Shown one piece after another: positions 1-11,968 of a stretch of 64,000 nucleotides of DNA (the stretch's first letter is position 1; each line of letters begins with the position of its first letter). Under the pieces are notes generated by a model. That model ran no database searches, had not been told where the DNA came from, and saw nothing but the letters and a program-made list of their open reading frames with translations. The position numbers and the translations under genes are program-made. This stretch comes from CAWKPF01 sp963851415 (GTDB lineage Bacteria > Acidobacteriota > Thermoanaerobaculia > Multivoradales > Multivoraceae), in assembly GCA_963851415.1 (NCBI GenBank), contig CAWKPF010000002.1, positions 310,001 to 374,000 of the forward strand, given 5' to 3'.

Positions 1-2834
<2,834 letters not shown>

Positions 2835-2954
2835 GGGGGAAGCTCTCGCTGGCTTCGTCGGTCCACCGAACAGGGAACCCTTCGGATAGACCGTCGGGCT
2901 TCTGTCAAGAAGAGACGACTGCGGGCAAAGTCAACACACAGAAGGGAATTCTCA

Positions 2955-4016
2955 TCACCGATTCTCATCCTCTGACCGTCGACGCCCCACACCCGAGCGG
3001 GCGGGGTGTGGCAGGGACCACGGAGCCTCCCCCTCCTCATCGTCTGGAAGTGAAGCCGAAAGGACCGAGGCTCCGGCATCGAACGCCCAGTAGGTCTCCA
3101 ACTTCCTCACGGCCGGAGTCTCTCGCGGGATGCGGCGAACTCGCCTGAGGGCTCGCTCGAGCTCACGAGCGCTCTGCGGGCGCGCCTCGGGATCGATCGC
3201 GATGGTGGACATCAGTAGCGAGCGCCATGGTGTGGCGGCCAGTCGCGGCGGCTGCATCCGTACGTCGCGCCAGACGCGCTGGCGCGCGGCCTGACTGCGC
3301 ACACCTCGGGGCTCGATCATCTCCGCCAGCATCACGCCGACCGAGTAGATGTCGGATCGGGTATCGAGGGGCTTTCCCAGCACCTCTTCCGGAGCGATGT
3401 AGGCGGGGGTGCCGTGAAGCTTCTCGGCTCCCCTCTCCCGCAGCGCACGCGCGATGCTGAAATCCATGACCACTACCCGGCCCGACTCGGTCAGCATGAC
3501 GTTTTCCGGCTTGATGTCGCAGTGCACCAGACCTACTGCATGGATGGCCTCGAGCCCGGAGAGCAGCTGCGATGCGATGTCCGTCATCTGACTGTAGGGA
3601 AGCGGACTCTTTCGCTCGAGCAAGGTGCGAAGGGTCGTTCCTTCGATGAACTCCATCGACATCACGCAGAGACCTGCGAAGCGGAGAAAGTCGAAAACTC
3701 GACACACATGTCTCGATGCGACCTCCCGCGCGAGCCGGACCTCGCGTCGCAACGCTTCGAGATCGTCGCTGTCGGAATCGGAGCACCGGCCATGAGGCAC
3801 CTTCAGGGCAACGCGTAGATCGAGCTCCAGATCGTGCGCACGCCAGACCTCCCCCGAGCCTCCGCAGCCGAGCGGATGCTCGATCCGATAGCGATTCGCC
3901 AACAGGGCTCCCGTTCGAAGCGGCGAGTACACCTCGTCCCGCCTCTTGCGATCAGGATCGAGCGGAGTCATCGCGAAATCGGCGGTCGATCTTCCCGACT
4001 GTTCCCGCCGGCGCAT
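2955..4016 (-). CDS. Ser/Thr protein kinase with variant HCD and DFS motifs
   Basis: Hanks-type kinase of 353 residues. The ATG at 4016 is preferred because GGGAGGT lies about 9 bases upstream on the coding strand; the internal ATG at 3971 has no comparable site. The Gly-rich loop reads LGCGGSGEV near residue 49, the ATP-binding Lys is in VALKVP, the catalytic loop is HCDIKPEN near 164 (Arg of HRD replaced by Cys, Asp kept), and the Mg-binding motif is DFSIAR near 185 instead of DFG. APEE follows as the activation-segment end. No membrane segment is evident after the kinase fold, so it is probably cytoplasmic. Loss of the HRD Arg suggests regulation not relying on activation-loop phosphorylation (inference from kinase families). 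It lies just upstream of the kinase-nSTAND1-WD40 gene on the same strand and may be co-transcribed. Substrate unknown. Confidence 0.85.
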   Translation of the reverse strand: MRRREQSGRSTADFAMTPLDPDRKRRDEVYSPLRTGALLANRYRIEHPLGCGGSGEVWRAHDLELDLRVALKVPHGRCSDSDSDDLEALRREVRLAREVASRHVCRVFDFLRFAGLCVMSMEFIEGTTLRTLLERKSPLPYSQMTDIASQLLSGLEAIHAVGLVHCDIKPENVMLTESGRVVVMDFSIARALRERGAEKLHGTPAYIAPEEVLGKPLDTRSDIYSVGVMLAEMIEPRGVRSQAARQRVWRDVRMQPPRLAATPWRSLLMSTIAIDPEARPQSARELERALRRVRRIPRETPAVRKLETYWAFDAGASVLSASLPDDEEGEAPWSLPHPARSGVGRRRSEDENR

Positions 4017-4390
4017 GTGTACTCCACCTCCCTTGGCCACAACTCCTTCTTCAAGGAATAGACGAAAACCGACCGGAAAGTCACCCGAGCGGGAGAGTGG
4101 TAGTCCAGATTGCGGGGCGGGTAGCGAGACCGTCGCGAGCCGAGGCGCCTGTTTCGGGGGCCGGCGCGACTGCCATTCATGGCGGCGGCCCATCGCGTCT
4201 CTGCCACCGCTGGCAGTCGGCGCCGCCGCTGCCGGCGTCGAACGCCGATCTCGCTCCCCTCGATCGCCCGATCGGCCAGGTCTTTCCTCTCGCACCGATT
4301 CGGTGGGGCTTCCGGTACGGCGATTGCACTTCCGTAGAGAGGAAACCCCGCCGGCGGACGCCGGAGATCAAACCTCGAGGAGGTGGAACC
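4017..4390. other. Divergent intergenic region between a kinase gene and a secreted-protein gene
   Basis: About 370 bases between two divergent starts, so promoters for both should lie here. Visible elements are the ribosome binding site GGGAGGT for the minus-strand kinase near the left end, AGGAGGTGG before the plus-strand gene at the right end, and a perfect 6-base inverted repeat CTGCCA/TGGCAG at 4201-4216 that could be an operator. I see no convincing -35/-10 pair and no open frame with recognisable protein. Confidence 0.4.
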
Positions 4391-5980
4391 ATGCCCAGGA
4401 CAGTGAGCGGTTTCTTCTTGGTGATGATGGTGGTACTGGCCGCTCCGCTAGCGGCGCAGGATCACGAAGTCGGCGGCTGCGGCGACGTCTTCGGCGACCT
4501 GATCCACCTCGTACGGGACGACATCACAGGCCAGCCGATTCTCGCTCGACGCTTCGTCGAGCTCCCGAAGGAGGTTCCGGGATACGGCTGGGGCTACTGC
4601 AAGATCGCGATCACCGAAGATCTCCAGGAGATTCCCTTCCTGCCCTTCAGCTGCGACCTGAAACTGGACGAGGACGGAGACGGCGTCGCGGAATACGCAC
4701 CGGTTCCCGTCGACTACTTTGGCAGGCTGAGCGGCGGCCGCACCAAGGAAAAGAATCACCGGATGCACCTGGACGAGGTGATCTCGACCATCAAGATGGC
4801 TGGCGCCGTCACGACCGAGCCCTCCACCGGTCGGCTGATGATGGGGTTCGATTGCGAGACCGATGCCGACCTCACGATCTTCGAGTCGGGATTCGAGTCA
4901 GGGGATCTGTCCGAATGGGACAAGGCCCTGCTCAGGGCCGACTCGATCGAAGCCGAACTGTGCAACGAATGGCGCGTCGTCGATTCGCCGATGGAGAGCA
5001 TGGCTCTCTATACCCGCTTGATGAAGTATGGCCACCTCCAGACCGATCCGGCGGAGATCGATATCTGGTCACACAGCGATCCCAAGCTGGTGCCGCCGTT
5101 TCACCCGTCCCTGGACCCGTACGATTGGCGCAAGTTCGACGCGTCGCTGTGGCATCTCCTGCCTGGCGGCACGGGACGCCCCAGCTACTGTTTCACCGAC
5201 GACTATCCGATTGGCGGAAACGGACTCTACGATGCCCCGGAGGCGTTCGAAGATGCCAACCAGAGTGGATACTACGAGTACGGCGAGCGCTTCGACGATG
5301 CCAACGAAAATGGAGTGTGGGACCGAGGCGACACCTTCAACCCGACCTGTGCGGATCCCCCCGAGCCGCTCGGAGACGAGGACTTCATTCGCGCCGGATC
5401 GTTCCTGGGCGGGGCCGCCAACAAGTTCGGGAAGATCACCGTCGACCTCACGCAATACATGAATCGCATCCTCAAGATCCCATTGGACACCCTGACCACT
5501 GCGGCCACCGCAAACGTCCTTCCGGCGCTGGTGCTGGACTGCGAAGACCCCAGCGTCGTCTATGAACCGCCGCAAGAGGGCGAGGAACCGATAGACCCGG
5601 CCTACCTGGACCCGGAAGGCTGCACGATCTACGAGGCCCACGACGGCCTCGACAACTACCTGGACTTCCCGGACGTGCAAGAGATGTTCGTCGACTTCGG
5701 CGTGCTGGGGGAGGAGCCCTACCATCGGAGCGATTGGCGGGGAGAGAGGTTCGATCAACTGATCCTCCCCGACTCCTCCGAAGGAGACGAACCGACAGCC
5801 TGGTACTTGACGCAGGACGTGGACCTCATGGAGTGGCTCGAGATCGCGAATGGCCCAGCGCCCTCGCAGGGCGCTGGCGACATCGACGGCTTCGCCGCGG
5901 CGGCGAGCGACGCGCTGCGCGCCATCGAGTTCATCCACAACTACGAGGTGCCGGTGTACCTGCCTTTCGAGCTGCCGTGA
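4391..5980 (+). CDS. Secreted protein with Asp/Asn/Gly-rich calcium-binding-like repeats, function unknown
   Basis: 529 residues. The start is chosen at the ATG with AGGAGGTGG just upstream and a classical signal peptide (hydrophobic FFLVMMVVLAAPLAAQ). The mature protein is acidic. Two loops of the type DANxxGYYEYGExFDDANxNGVWDxGDxF (near residues 285-315) resemble the repeated dockerin/EF-hand-like calcium loops common in secreted bacterial proteins, and DEDGDG occurs earlier. A segment FESGFESGDLSEWD resembles the C-terminal motif of the beta-helix protein at 7755-10247. Several Cys residues suggest disulfides. No enzymatic motif was recognised. It stands alone between a divergent kinase and the sigma-54 regulator downstream; a link to either is speculative. 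Confidence 0.7.
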   Translation: MPRTVSGFFLVMMVVLAAPLAAQDHEVGGCGDVFGDLIHLVRDDITGQPILARRFVELPKEVPGYGWGYCKIAITEDLQEIPFLPFSCDLKLDEDGDGVAEYAPVPVDYFGRLSGGRTKEKNHRMHLDEVISTIKMAGAVTTEPSTGRLMMGFDCETDADLTIFESGFESGDLSEWDKALLRADSIEAELCNEWRVVDSPMESMALYTRLMKYGHLQTDPAEIDIWSHSDPKLVPPFHPSLDPYDWRKFDASLWHLLPGGTGRPSYCFTDDYPIGGNGLYDAPEAFEDANQSGYYEYGERFDDANENGVWDRGDTFNPTCADPPEPLGDEDFIRAGSFLGGAANKFGKITVDLTQYMNRILKIPLDTLTTAATANVLPALVLDCEDPSVVYEPPQEGEEPIDPAYLDPEGCTIYEAHDGLDNYLDFPDVQEMFVDFGVLGEEPYHRSDWRGERFDQLILPDSSEGDEPTAWYLTQDVDLMEWLEIANGPAPSQGAGDIDGFAAAASDALRAIEFIHNYEVPVYLPFELP

Positions 5981-6188
5981 CCGTCGGCCTCGCCGGCCGA
6001 CACTCGGCACCGGAGGCCAACCAGTGCTCGAGACGAGCGGACAAGGGATGTCCGAGACCCAGCGGAGCCGGCTGAACAGCGAGGGGATTCTCTCCTCGCT
6101 CTGCAGCTTCCCGGTTCCGAACTACCTCGAGGGGTGTTGCCCAGTGGCTCTCGATCGGGTGATCGTTTCTCTGGGTGCCTCTCTTGCC

Positions 6189-7583
6189 ATGGATACCGTG
6201 CAGCCTCTCACGCTCGCGGTGCTCGATTCCCTGCGGGAGCCCGCGATCCTGCTGGGCTGCGACCACCGGATCTATGCCGCCAATCGGCGGTACAGGGAGA
6301 AGTTCGCGGCTGGAGGCGACGTCGTCGGGAGGCATTGCTACGAGGTCTCGCACGGCTACTCCGTGCCCTGTCACCAGGCGGGAGAGCGCTGTCCGATGCT
6401 CTGTGCCCTCGAGACGGGAGAGGAGTGCCGCGCCGTTCACCTGCACAGGACCCCAGAAGGGGCACGACACGAGGACGTCGTCCTTCAGCCGCTCTGCTCT
6501 GTCGGCAGCGTGTGTCAGCTCTTTCTCGAACGGCTGCGGCCCATCGACGATGCCGACGCCGAGCCCTGTGCCGTGGGGCTCGTTGGCCGTTCGAGCGCCT
6601 TCCGGCACATGCTCGAGTTGGTGGCGCGGGTCGCAAAGCGAGACACCGCAGTCCTGTTGCATGGCGAGTCGGGCACCGGAAAGGAGCTCGTCGCCACCGC
6701 ACTGCATCGCCAGAGCCGTCGAGCCGACCGGCCGTTCGTCCCGGTCGACTGCTCCGGTCTGGCCGAAAGTCTGTTCGAAAGCGAGCTCTTCGGCCACGAA
6801 AGGGGCGCGTTCACGGGGGCGGCCGCGCGCAAGAAAGGTCTCGTGGAGGCCGCCGAGGGCGGCACGCTGTTCCTCGACGAGATCGGTGACGTGCCGCTCA
6901 CTCTCCAGGTCAAGTTGCTCCGGCTGCTCGAGACCAAGAGCTTTCGCCGCGTCGGCTCGACTCAGCAGAAGCGAGCCGAGTTCCGTCTGGTCTCCGCGAC
7001 CCACCACGACCTGCGCACGATGGTGGCGGAGGGCCGTTTCCGGGAAGACCTCTTCTACCGTCTCAGTGCCTTTCCGATTCGGCTCCCGCCGCTGCGTGAA
7101 CGAGTGGAGGATCTTCCGGTGCTGGTGCAGGCTCTCCTCGAGCGTCTGGGCTGCGGACCGCGCTGCCGTATGAGCTCGGGAGCCCTCGATTCGCTTCGCG
7201 GCTACGACTTTCCCGGCAACGTTCGCGAACTGCTCAACATCCTCGAGCGCGCTTGTCTCCTGGCCGACGACGGCGAAATCACGGCCGACCATCTGCCCGA
7301 GCGCTGTCGTGCACGGCCGATTCCGGCGCGGCAGCGGCGCCAGATCGTTCCCCTCGTCGAAGCCGAGGAGAACTACCTGCGCTGGGCCGTTGCCAGTTTC
7401 CACGGCGACAACCGCGCTCTTGCCGACACGCTCGGTATCTCGGAGCGAACTCTCTACCGTCGACTCGAGCGGATCCGCGCCGAAGATGCGTTGGCAGCAA
7501 CTGGCGGATCTCGGCCAGAGCCGACCTCGAGCACCTCCGAGCCGGCCAGCGATTCGAAGGTCTCCCCCTGGGGATGCCTGTAG
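6189..7583 (+). CDS. Sigma-54-dependent transcriptional activator with Cys-rich PAS-like sensor
   Basis: About 464 residues. An N-terminal PAS-like domain (about 5-110) contains a Cys/His cluster of the form CYEVSH..PCH..GERCPMLC...GEEC. Such clusters occur in some sigma-54 regulators and could bind metal or sense redox. The central AAA+ domain has Walker A GESGTGKE, the sigma-54 contact motif GAFTGA, Walker B TLFLDEIGD, and the family signatures FREDLFYRL and FPGNVREL. A C-terminal Fis-type helix-turn-helix is present (ALADTLGISERTLYRRL). It should activate RpoN promoters, which are not identified here. The start is uncertain: the frame stays open upstream to an ATG at 6048 and GTG codons between, none with a clear ribosome binding site. 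I chose the ATG just before the PAS-like fold. Confidence 0.88.
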   Translation: MDTVQPLTLAVLDSLREPAILLGCDHRIYAANRRYREKFAAGGDVVGRHCYEVSHGYSVPCHQAGERCPMLCALETGEECRAVHLHRTPEGARHEDVVLQPLCSVGSVCQLFLERLRPIDDADAEPCAVGLVGRSSAFRHMLELVARVAKRDTAVLLHGESGTGKELVATALHRQSRRADRPFVPVDCSGLAESLFESELFGHERGAFTGAAARKKGLVEAAEGGTLFLDEIGDVPLTLQVKLLRLLETKSFRRVGSTQQKRAEFRLVSATHHDLRTMVAEGRFREDLFYRLSAFPIRLPPLRERVEDLPVLVQALLERLGCGPRCRMSSGALDSLRGYDFPGNVRELLNILERACLLADDGEITADHLPERCRARPIPARQRRQIVPLVEAEENYLRWAVASFHGDNRALADTLGISERTLYRRLERIRAEDALAATGGSRPEPTSSTSEPASDSKVSPWGCL

Positions 7584-7648
7584 ACCCTCGACTCGGCGTC
7601 GCGCTCGCGATCCTCTCGTGAGTCGTCCTGCTCTGAATTGTTGCGTAT

Positions 7649-7657
7649 TGGTATAAT
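7649..7657 (+). promoter_or_regulatory. Extended -10 promoter of the beta-helix protein gene
   Basis: TGGTATAAT at 7649-7657 is a perfect extended -10 element (TGnTATAAT), striking in DNA this GC-rich. It gives a predicted transcript start near 7664, about 90 bases before the chosen ATG at 7755. No good -35 hexamer is seen 17 bases upstream, as expected for extended -10 promoters. It argues against translation starting at an earlier in-frame ATG (7638). Confidence 0.55.
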
Positions 7658-7754
7658 TCTCTGCGATGCCGTCGGACGTGCCGGCGGCAAGCGACTCGCT
7701 CTCGGGGACGCGTCGCGCCAACTGTCCCCTTTCTTCTTTGGAGTGTCGAACGGG

Positions 7755-10247
7755 ATGTGTCGTTGGACACCTGAGATCCATGTCCGCGCTGCGATCCTGC
7801 TCGCGAAGGCCTCAGCCTGCTGCCTGCCGTTGATCGCGCCGAGCGCAGCCCCCGCCCAGTACAGCGCTACCTTCTACGTCGCCCCCGAAGGCTCCGACGG
7901 CAACCCGGGCACGATCGGAAGTCCGTTGCGCACCCTCGAAGCCGCACGACAGAAGGTGCGCGACCACAAGACCGCACACGGCGTCGGTCCCGGTGGTATC
8001 GCCGTCTTCCTGCGGGAAGGCGACTGGCTGCTGAGCAGCGGTTTCGCGCTGTCGAGCCAGGACAGCGGGGTAGCCGACCGGCCGGTGGTGTGGCGCGCCC
8101 AGCCGGGAGAGACGGTGCGACTACTGGGCGCCGAGAGCGTCGACGGCGCCTGGTTCTCACCGGTCACCAGCGGCGATCCCGAGTGGAACCGCCTGCCCGC
8201 AGAGGCGCGGGGCCAGGTGCTGCGGGCCGATCTCGCGGCTCACGGCATCACGGACTACGGTCAGCTGCTCTATCGCGGCAACGGCGACCGGGTCCTGGGA
8301 GCGCTCGAGCTGTTCGCCGACGAGCGGCCGATGCAGCTCGCCCGCTGGCCCGACGCGGATCAACACGAGCCCCAGTCGACCCACGAAGACGATCAGGTGC
8401 GGCTCTTCGGCACAGCAGTGCCCGACGTCAGCGGCACGTGGAACAAGGCCGGCACCCGCGACGGCGTCAACTACTACGTGCGCGACGGCCTGGTCAACGG
8501 CCAGACCTATTTCCTCTACCGCCACTCCTGGATCTACGACGGCAATCCGTACACCGCCTGGTTCATCGCCGCCCAGGACGCGGGCTACCCTGGGAACACG
8601 CATCCCTGGTGGTACCGCTACGCCCAGGATCTGGGCAGCTTCGGCCCCGCCGACGGCGCCGGCCAGGGGGGCGCCGCCGGCACGGCGACCACGGTCGACC
8701 CGAGCGCCGTTCTGTGGGGCTTCGCGGCGATCGACCAGGCGCTGTCGGACACCCGCTTCACGGTCCAGACGGACCGGATGAGCCGCTGGTCTGCGGCCAC
8801 CGACCCCTGGTTCTTCGGCTTCTGGAAGCACTACTGGGCCGAGAAGCACGTGGCCGCCGCTTCGATCGACGCCGCCAACAAGACCGTGACCTTGTCCCGC
8901 GTGCCAGGCTACGGCATCGCCCCGGGCATGCCCTGGCTCGCGGAGAACCTGCTGGAGGAGATCTCGCAGCCGGGTGAGTGGTACCTGGAGCGTTCGAGCG
9001 GTGTCCTCTTCTGGTGGCCGACGGCCAACGTCGCCGACCTCGAGATCATGGTCTCGATGCTCGAGGAACCGGTGCTACGGGTGGAGGGCGCCGAGCACCT
9101 GCAGTTCCGCGACCTCTCGATCGGCATGGGACGGTCCGACGCCGTGGCGGTCACCGGCGGCAGCCATGTCACCTTCGATCGCTGTCGCCTGTTCGGCGCC
9201 GGCCAGGACGGCGCCCGGATCCAGGGCTCGAACCACACCGTCCAGCGCTCGGAGGTCGTCGACACAGGGGACCACGGGATCCGGCTCGAGGGCGGGGATC
9301 GCCCCTCGCTCACGCCGGGCAACAACCGGGTCGAGAACACCGACATCCACCGCTTCGGACGGTGGACCTGGAGCTACCTGCCCGGGATCCACCTGCTAGG
9401 CAGCGGCAACGTAGCGCGCCACAACCACATTCACGACGCGCCCCACTCTGCGATCCTCTTTCGCGGCAATGACCATCTCATCGAGTACAACGAGATCGAC
9501 GACGTCTGCCTGTTCTCTTCCGACGCCGGCGCCATCTACGCCGGACGGCGCTGGGACTGGCGCGGCAACCGTCTCGCCTTCAACTACATCCACGACATCG
9601 ACGGCGTCTTCCCGGGGGCCGGCGAGCATGCCATCTACCTGGACGACTGCATGGCCGGGGTCGAGGTGTTCGGCAATCTCATCGTCGACGTCTCGGGACA
9701 CGCCATCATGCATGGCGGTGGCCGCGACGACCTGTTCGAGAACAACATCGCCGTGCGCTGCGGCACCATGCTGCACTCCGACTCGCGCGGCGTCGACTGG
9801 ATCACCAACGACAACAGCAGCTGGGACCTTCGACGGCGAATGCACGACGAAGGGGTCGACCACGCCGCCGAGCCCTGGTGCTCGACCTGGCCCGAGCTCT
9901 GCGCGATTCCCTACGCCGATGTGCCCGCGGGCTCCCACTGGCGCCTGCCGGAGGACTCCGTGTTCTCGCGTAACCTGGGCTGGGACAACTCACGCTTCAC
10001 GGTCGACAGCGAGTGGGGCGGCCCCGCGTTCCCACAGTTCGCCGAGATGGCGAACAACCTCGAGGACACCGACCCGCGCTTCGTCGACGAGGCAACCGGC
10101 GACTATCGACTCCAGCCGGACTCCCCGGCGCTCGGCATTCCGGGCTTCGTCGATCTGCCCTTCGAGCTGATGGGGATCCTCGACGGCATCGGCGGAGAGA
10201 TCTTCCAGGACGACTTCGAGAGCGGCGACACGACGGCGTGGAAGTAG
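7755..10247 (+). CDS. Secreted right-handed parallel beta-helix protein
   Basis: 830 residues. The chosen start follows the extended -10 promoter and gives a signal peptide (MCRWTPEIHVRAAILLAKAS then hydrophobic, cut near APAQY). The mature N-terminus FYVAPEGSDGNPGT followed by SPLRTLEAARQKVRD is the typical opening of secreted beta-helix polysaccharide-active proteins. The middle and C-terminal half has successive beta-helix coils with N-ladder patterns (for example HNHIHDAPHSAILFRGN, IEYNEIDDV, FNYIHDI, FENNIAV). The tail IFQDDFESGDTTAWK resembles short C-terminal motifs of other secreted proteins of this kind and the FESGD segment in the protein at 4391-5980. It may be a polysaccharide lyase or hydrolase acting outside the cell; no catalytic residues can be assigned safely. 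Confidence 0.82.
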   Translation: MCRWTPEIHVRAAILLAKASACCLPLIAPSAAPAQYSATFYVAPEGSDGNPGTIGSPLRTLEAARQKVRDHKTAHGVGPGGIAVFLREGDWLLSSGFALSSQDSGVADRPVVWRAQPGETVRLLGAESVDGAWFSPVTSGDPEWNRLPAEARGQVLRADLAAHGITDYGQLLYRGNGDRVLGALELFADERPMQLARWPDADQHEPQSTHEDDQVRLFGTAVPDVSGTWNKAGTRDGVNYYVRDGLVNGQTYFLYRHSWIYDGNPYTAWFIAAQDAGYPGNTHPWWYRYAQDLGSFGPADGAGQGGAAGTATTVDPSAVLWGFAAIDQALSDTRFTVQTDRMSRWSAATDPWFFGFWKHYWAEKHVAAASIDAANKTVTLSRVPGYGIAPGMPWLAENLLEEISQPGEWYLERSSGVLFWWPTANVADLEIMVSMLEEPVLRVEGAEHLQFRDLSIGMGRSDAVAVTGGSHVTFDRCRLFGAGQDGARIQGSNHTVQRSEVVDTGDHGIRLEGGDRPSLTPGNNRVENTDIHRFGRWTWSYLPGIHLLGSGNVARHNHIHDAPHSAILFRGNDHLIEYNEIDDVCLFSSDAGAIYAGRRWDWRGNRLAFNYIHDIDGVFPGAGEHAIYLDDCMAGVEVFGNLIVDVSGHAIMHGGGRDDLFENNIAVRCGTMLHSDSRGVDWITNDNSSWDLRRRMHDEGVDHAAEPWCSTWPELCAIPYADVPAGSHWRLPEDSVFSRNLGWDNSRFTVDSEWGGPAFPQFAEMANNLEDTDPRFVDEATGDYRLQPDSPALGIPGFVDLPFELMGILDGIGGEIFQDDFESGDTTAWK

Positions 10248-10323
10248 CGAGCTCCTGGTGGGTCGAGCCCACGGGTCGACGTCGTCGGCCGCCCCGCTGC
10301 ACTGCCGAAGCTCGGTCGATCCG

Positions 10324-11460
10324 CTACCCGGGAGGCGTCAGGGGGAACAGCGCCTCCAGCAGTTCATCGGTCCGACTACTCCAGCTGATCCAGTCGGTGC
10401 TGTCGTACACCTTGCCTCCGCTCGGCCTCCATCCGCGGTCCTCGAACAGCTCCCAGCTCTCTCTGGCGGAATCGCGTGTGTCCCACCCCTCGAGCTCGGC
10501 TCGAAAGTCCCATTCCCCCCAGTCCAGGTAGATGCGATAGGGAAAGTCCGCCGCCGTGGTGTCGGCCAGGGCTTCGCGGAACATCGCCGTCTCGGTCTCG
10601 AGCATCATCACCGACTGGACTCCCAGTCGGCCGAACGTCTCCGCATGACCGAAGGCCAGAGTCAACGCGTTCACGCTCCACCACCCCACACCGATGCTGG
10701 CACGAGCATCTCGCCCCGGCAGGACCCGATAGCGCTCCTCGATCATCGGCACGACCTTGTCGATGAGGTGATCGTCGTACACCAGCCAGAGATTGCCCGG
10801 CGCCTCCACGAACACGCCGAGAAGAGGCTCTACGCTCTTGCCCACCAGGTGATCGAGAGAGCGGTCCCAGTGTCCCTCGTCGATCGCGTGCTTCCCGTGC
10901 ACGAACACCACCGGGTACTGCGCGTCGCTGTCGTCGTAGCCTGGCGGCAACCACACCTTGACGGGAACCTCCACGGGCTCGGCTTCCTCCTGGCCCGGCC
11001 CCGGTTCCGGCACCATCTCGACCGTGAGCGTCTCGATTCTCCCGCGAGGCGCCGTCGGCGACACCGGCTGCAGGTGGGCCTCCGGATCTCCCGGGCCCTC
11101 CGGCATCGCGAACCACGACATATCCATCCGTTCTTCTCTGGGGCTGAACATGTCGGGACCGTAGAGCGTCGAGCGGACGCGGCGCGGGTTGCGCGGATCG
11201 GCCTCCGGCAAGAAGTCGACGAAGAACACGTAGCTCATCCGAGCGCGACGATCGAGAGTGGTCTCCCATCACCAGAGATCGGTTCCCGCGACACGCTGCA
11301 TCGCCGCTTCCCTTCGGGCGCCCAGCATGTCGCCCGCGATGCCGACATCGTCGGCTTCGCCACTCCACAGGAACAGAACCCGGTCCTCTTCGATCAGCGG
11401 AGTCTCCCGACCGGCGAGCAGACGCTCGACGGCTTCGTCGGCGTCCTCTCCTGAACCACG
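10324..11460 (-). pseudogene. Enterochelin-esterase-like hydrolase, interrupted by an in-frame TGA
   Basis: A 304-residue frame from the ATG at 11238 encodes the body of an esterase-D-like alpha/beta hydrolase (VKVWLPPGYDD, YPVVFVHGKH, a late TDWISW segment). The same frame upstream encodes the N-terminal immunoglobulin-like domain (RVLFLWSGEADDVGIAGDM, MQRVAGTDLW), but a TGA at 11271-11269 splits the two: GTDLW-stop-WETTLD. An intact relative would read straight through. The nucleophile region reads IGVGWWSVNA, without a clear GxSxG, so activity is doubtful even for the intact part. Just upstream the coding continues into a propeller fragment only after a frameshift. Best read as a decaying gene; a sequencing error at the TGA is the alternative. 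Confidence 0.6.
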
Positions 11461-11729
11461 GCGAAGGCGGTGACCAGAGTGCCCTCTGCCACCGAGAGCC
11501 CCGTGTATCCGCTCCCGATCGGCACCTTCCATCGGGTCTTCAGTCGAAGCGGAGAGCTCCCGTCGGGCAGCTCGCCTGCCACACTCCCGTCCGACCTCGG
11601 GCCGCGAAAGCCCGGCCACTCCTGAGCGGGAACCGGAGAGAGGGCGGCGACCAGGGCCGGCACTACGAGTGCGAGGCAGCAAACGACCCGGCGACGAACC
11701 CGCTTCACGCGAACATCACTCGATGACAT
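11394..11729 (-). pseudogene. N-terminal fragment of a secreted PQQ-type beta-propeller protein
   Basis: Starts at an ATG with AAGGGAGG seven bases upstream. It encodes a signal peptide (RRRVVCCLALVVPALVAALSPVPAQ) and the typical opening of PQQ-dehydrogenase-like propellers (EWPGFRGPRSDG, RWKVPIGSGYTGLSVAEGTLVTAF). After about 90 residues the frame runs into unrelated codons and stops. In the neighbouring frame the sequence continues as GEDADEAVERLLAGRETPL, which leads into the esterase-like remnant. This looks like a deletion or frameshift that removed most of the propeller and abutted the esterase gene. The good ribosome binding site suggests recent loss. Confidence 0.55.
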
Positions 11730-11968
11730 CTCGCGCCTCCCTTCACGATCTGCACAGCTGTAGGTGGTTGACCCGATGTTAGCCCATCGACCAGCGACGA
11801 CCTCGCGCGAGGCACACTCGAGCGCCCCAGAGGTCTCTTGCATCGCAAGCAATCTGCGAGGGCTGCTCCTTCGCGGCCCAGAGGCTTTCTCCCGCTGGAG
11901 ACCGCCTTGCGGGGGTCAGAGAAGACCGGACAGCAGCCGAAGCTCCCCGCTGAGCCGGCGCCTCTGCC

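Noticed and set aside
3716..4390. Possible upstream extension of the secreted protein gene at 4391
   Set aside because: The frame is open but overlaps the kinase gene, and the strong ribosome binding site plus signal peptide fix the start at 4391.
10248..10323. GTGGG/CCCAC hairpin as terminator between the beta-helix gene and the esterase remnant
   Set aside because: Only five base pairs and no T-run on either strand.
11269..11271. TGA as selenocysteine or recoded Trp codon
   Set aside because: No SECIS-like hairpin was seen directly after it, the position is not catalytic, and TGA is used as a normal stop throughout the window.
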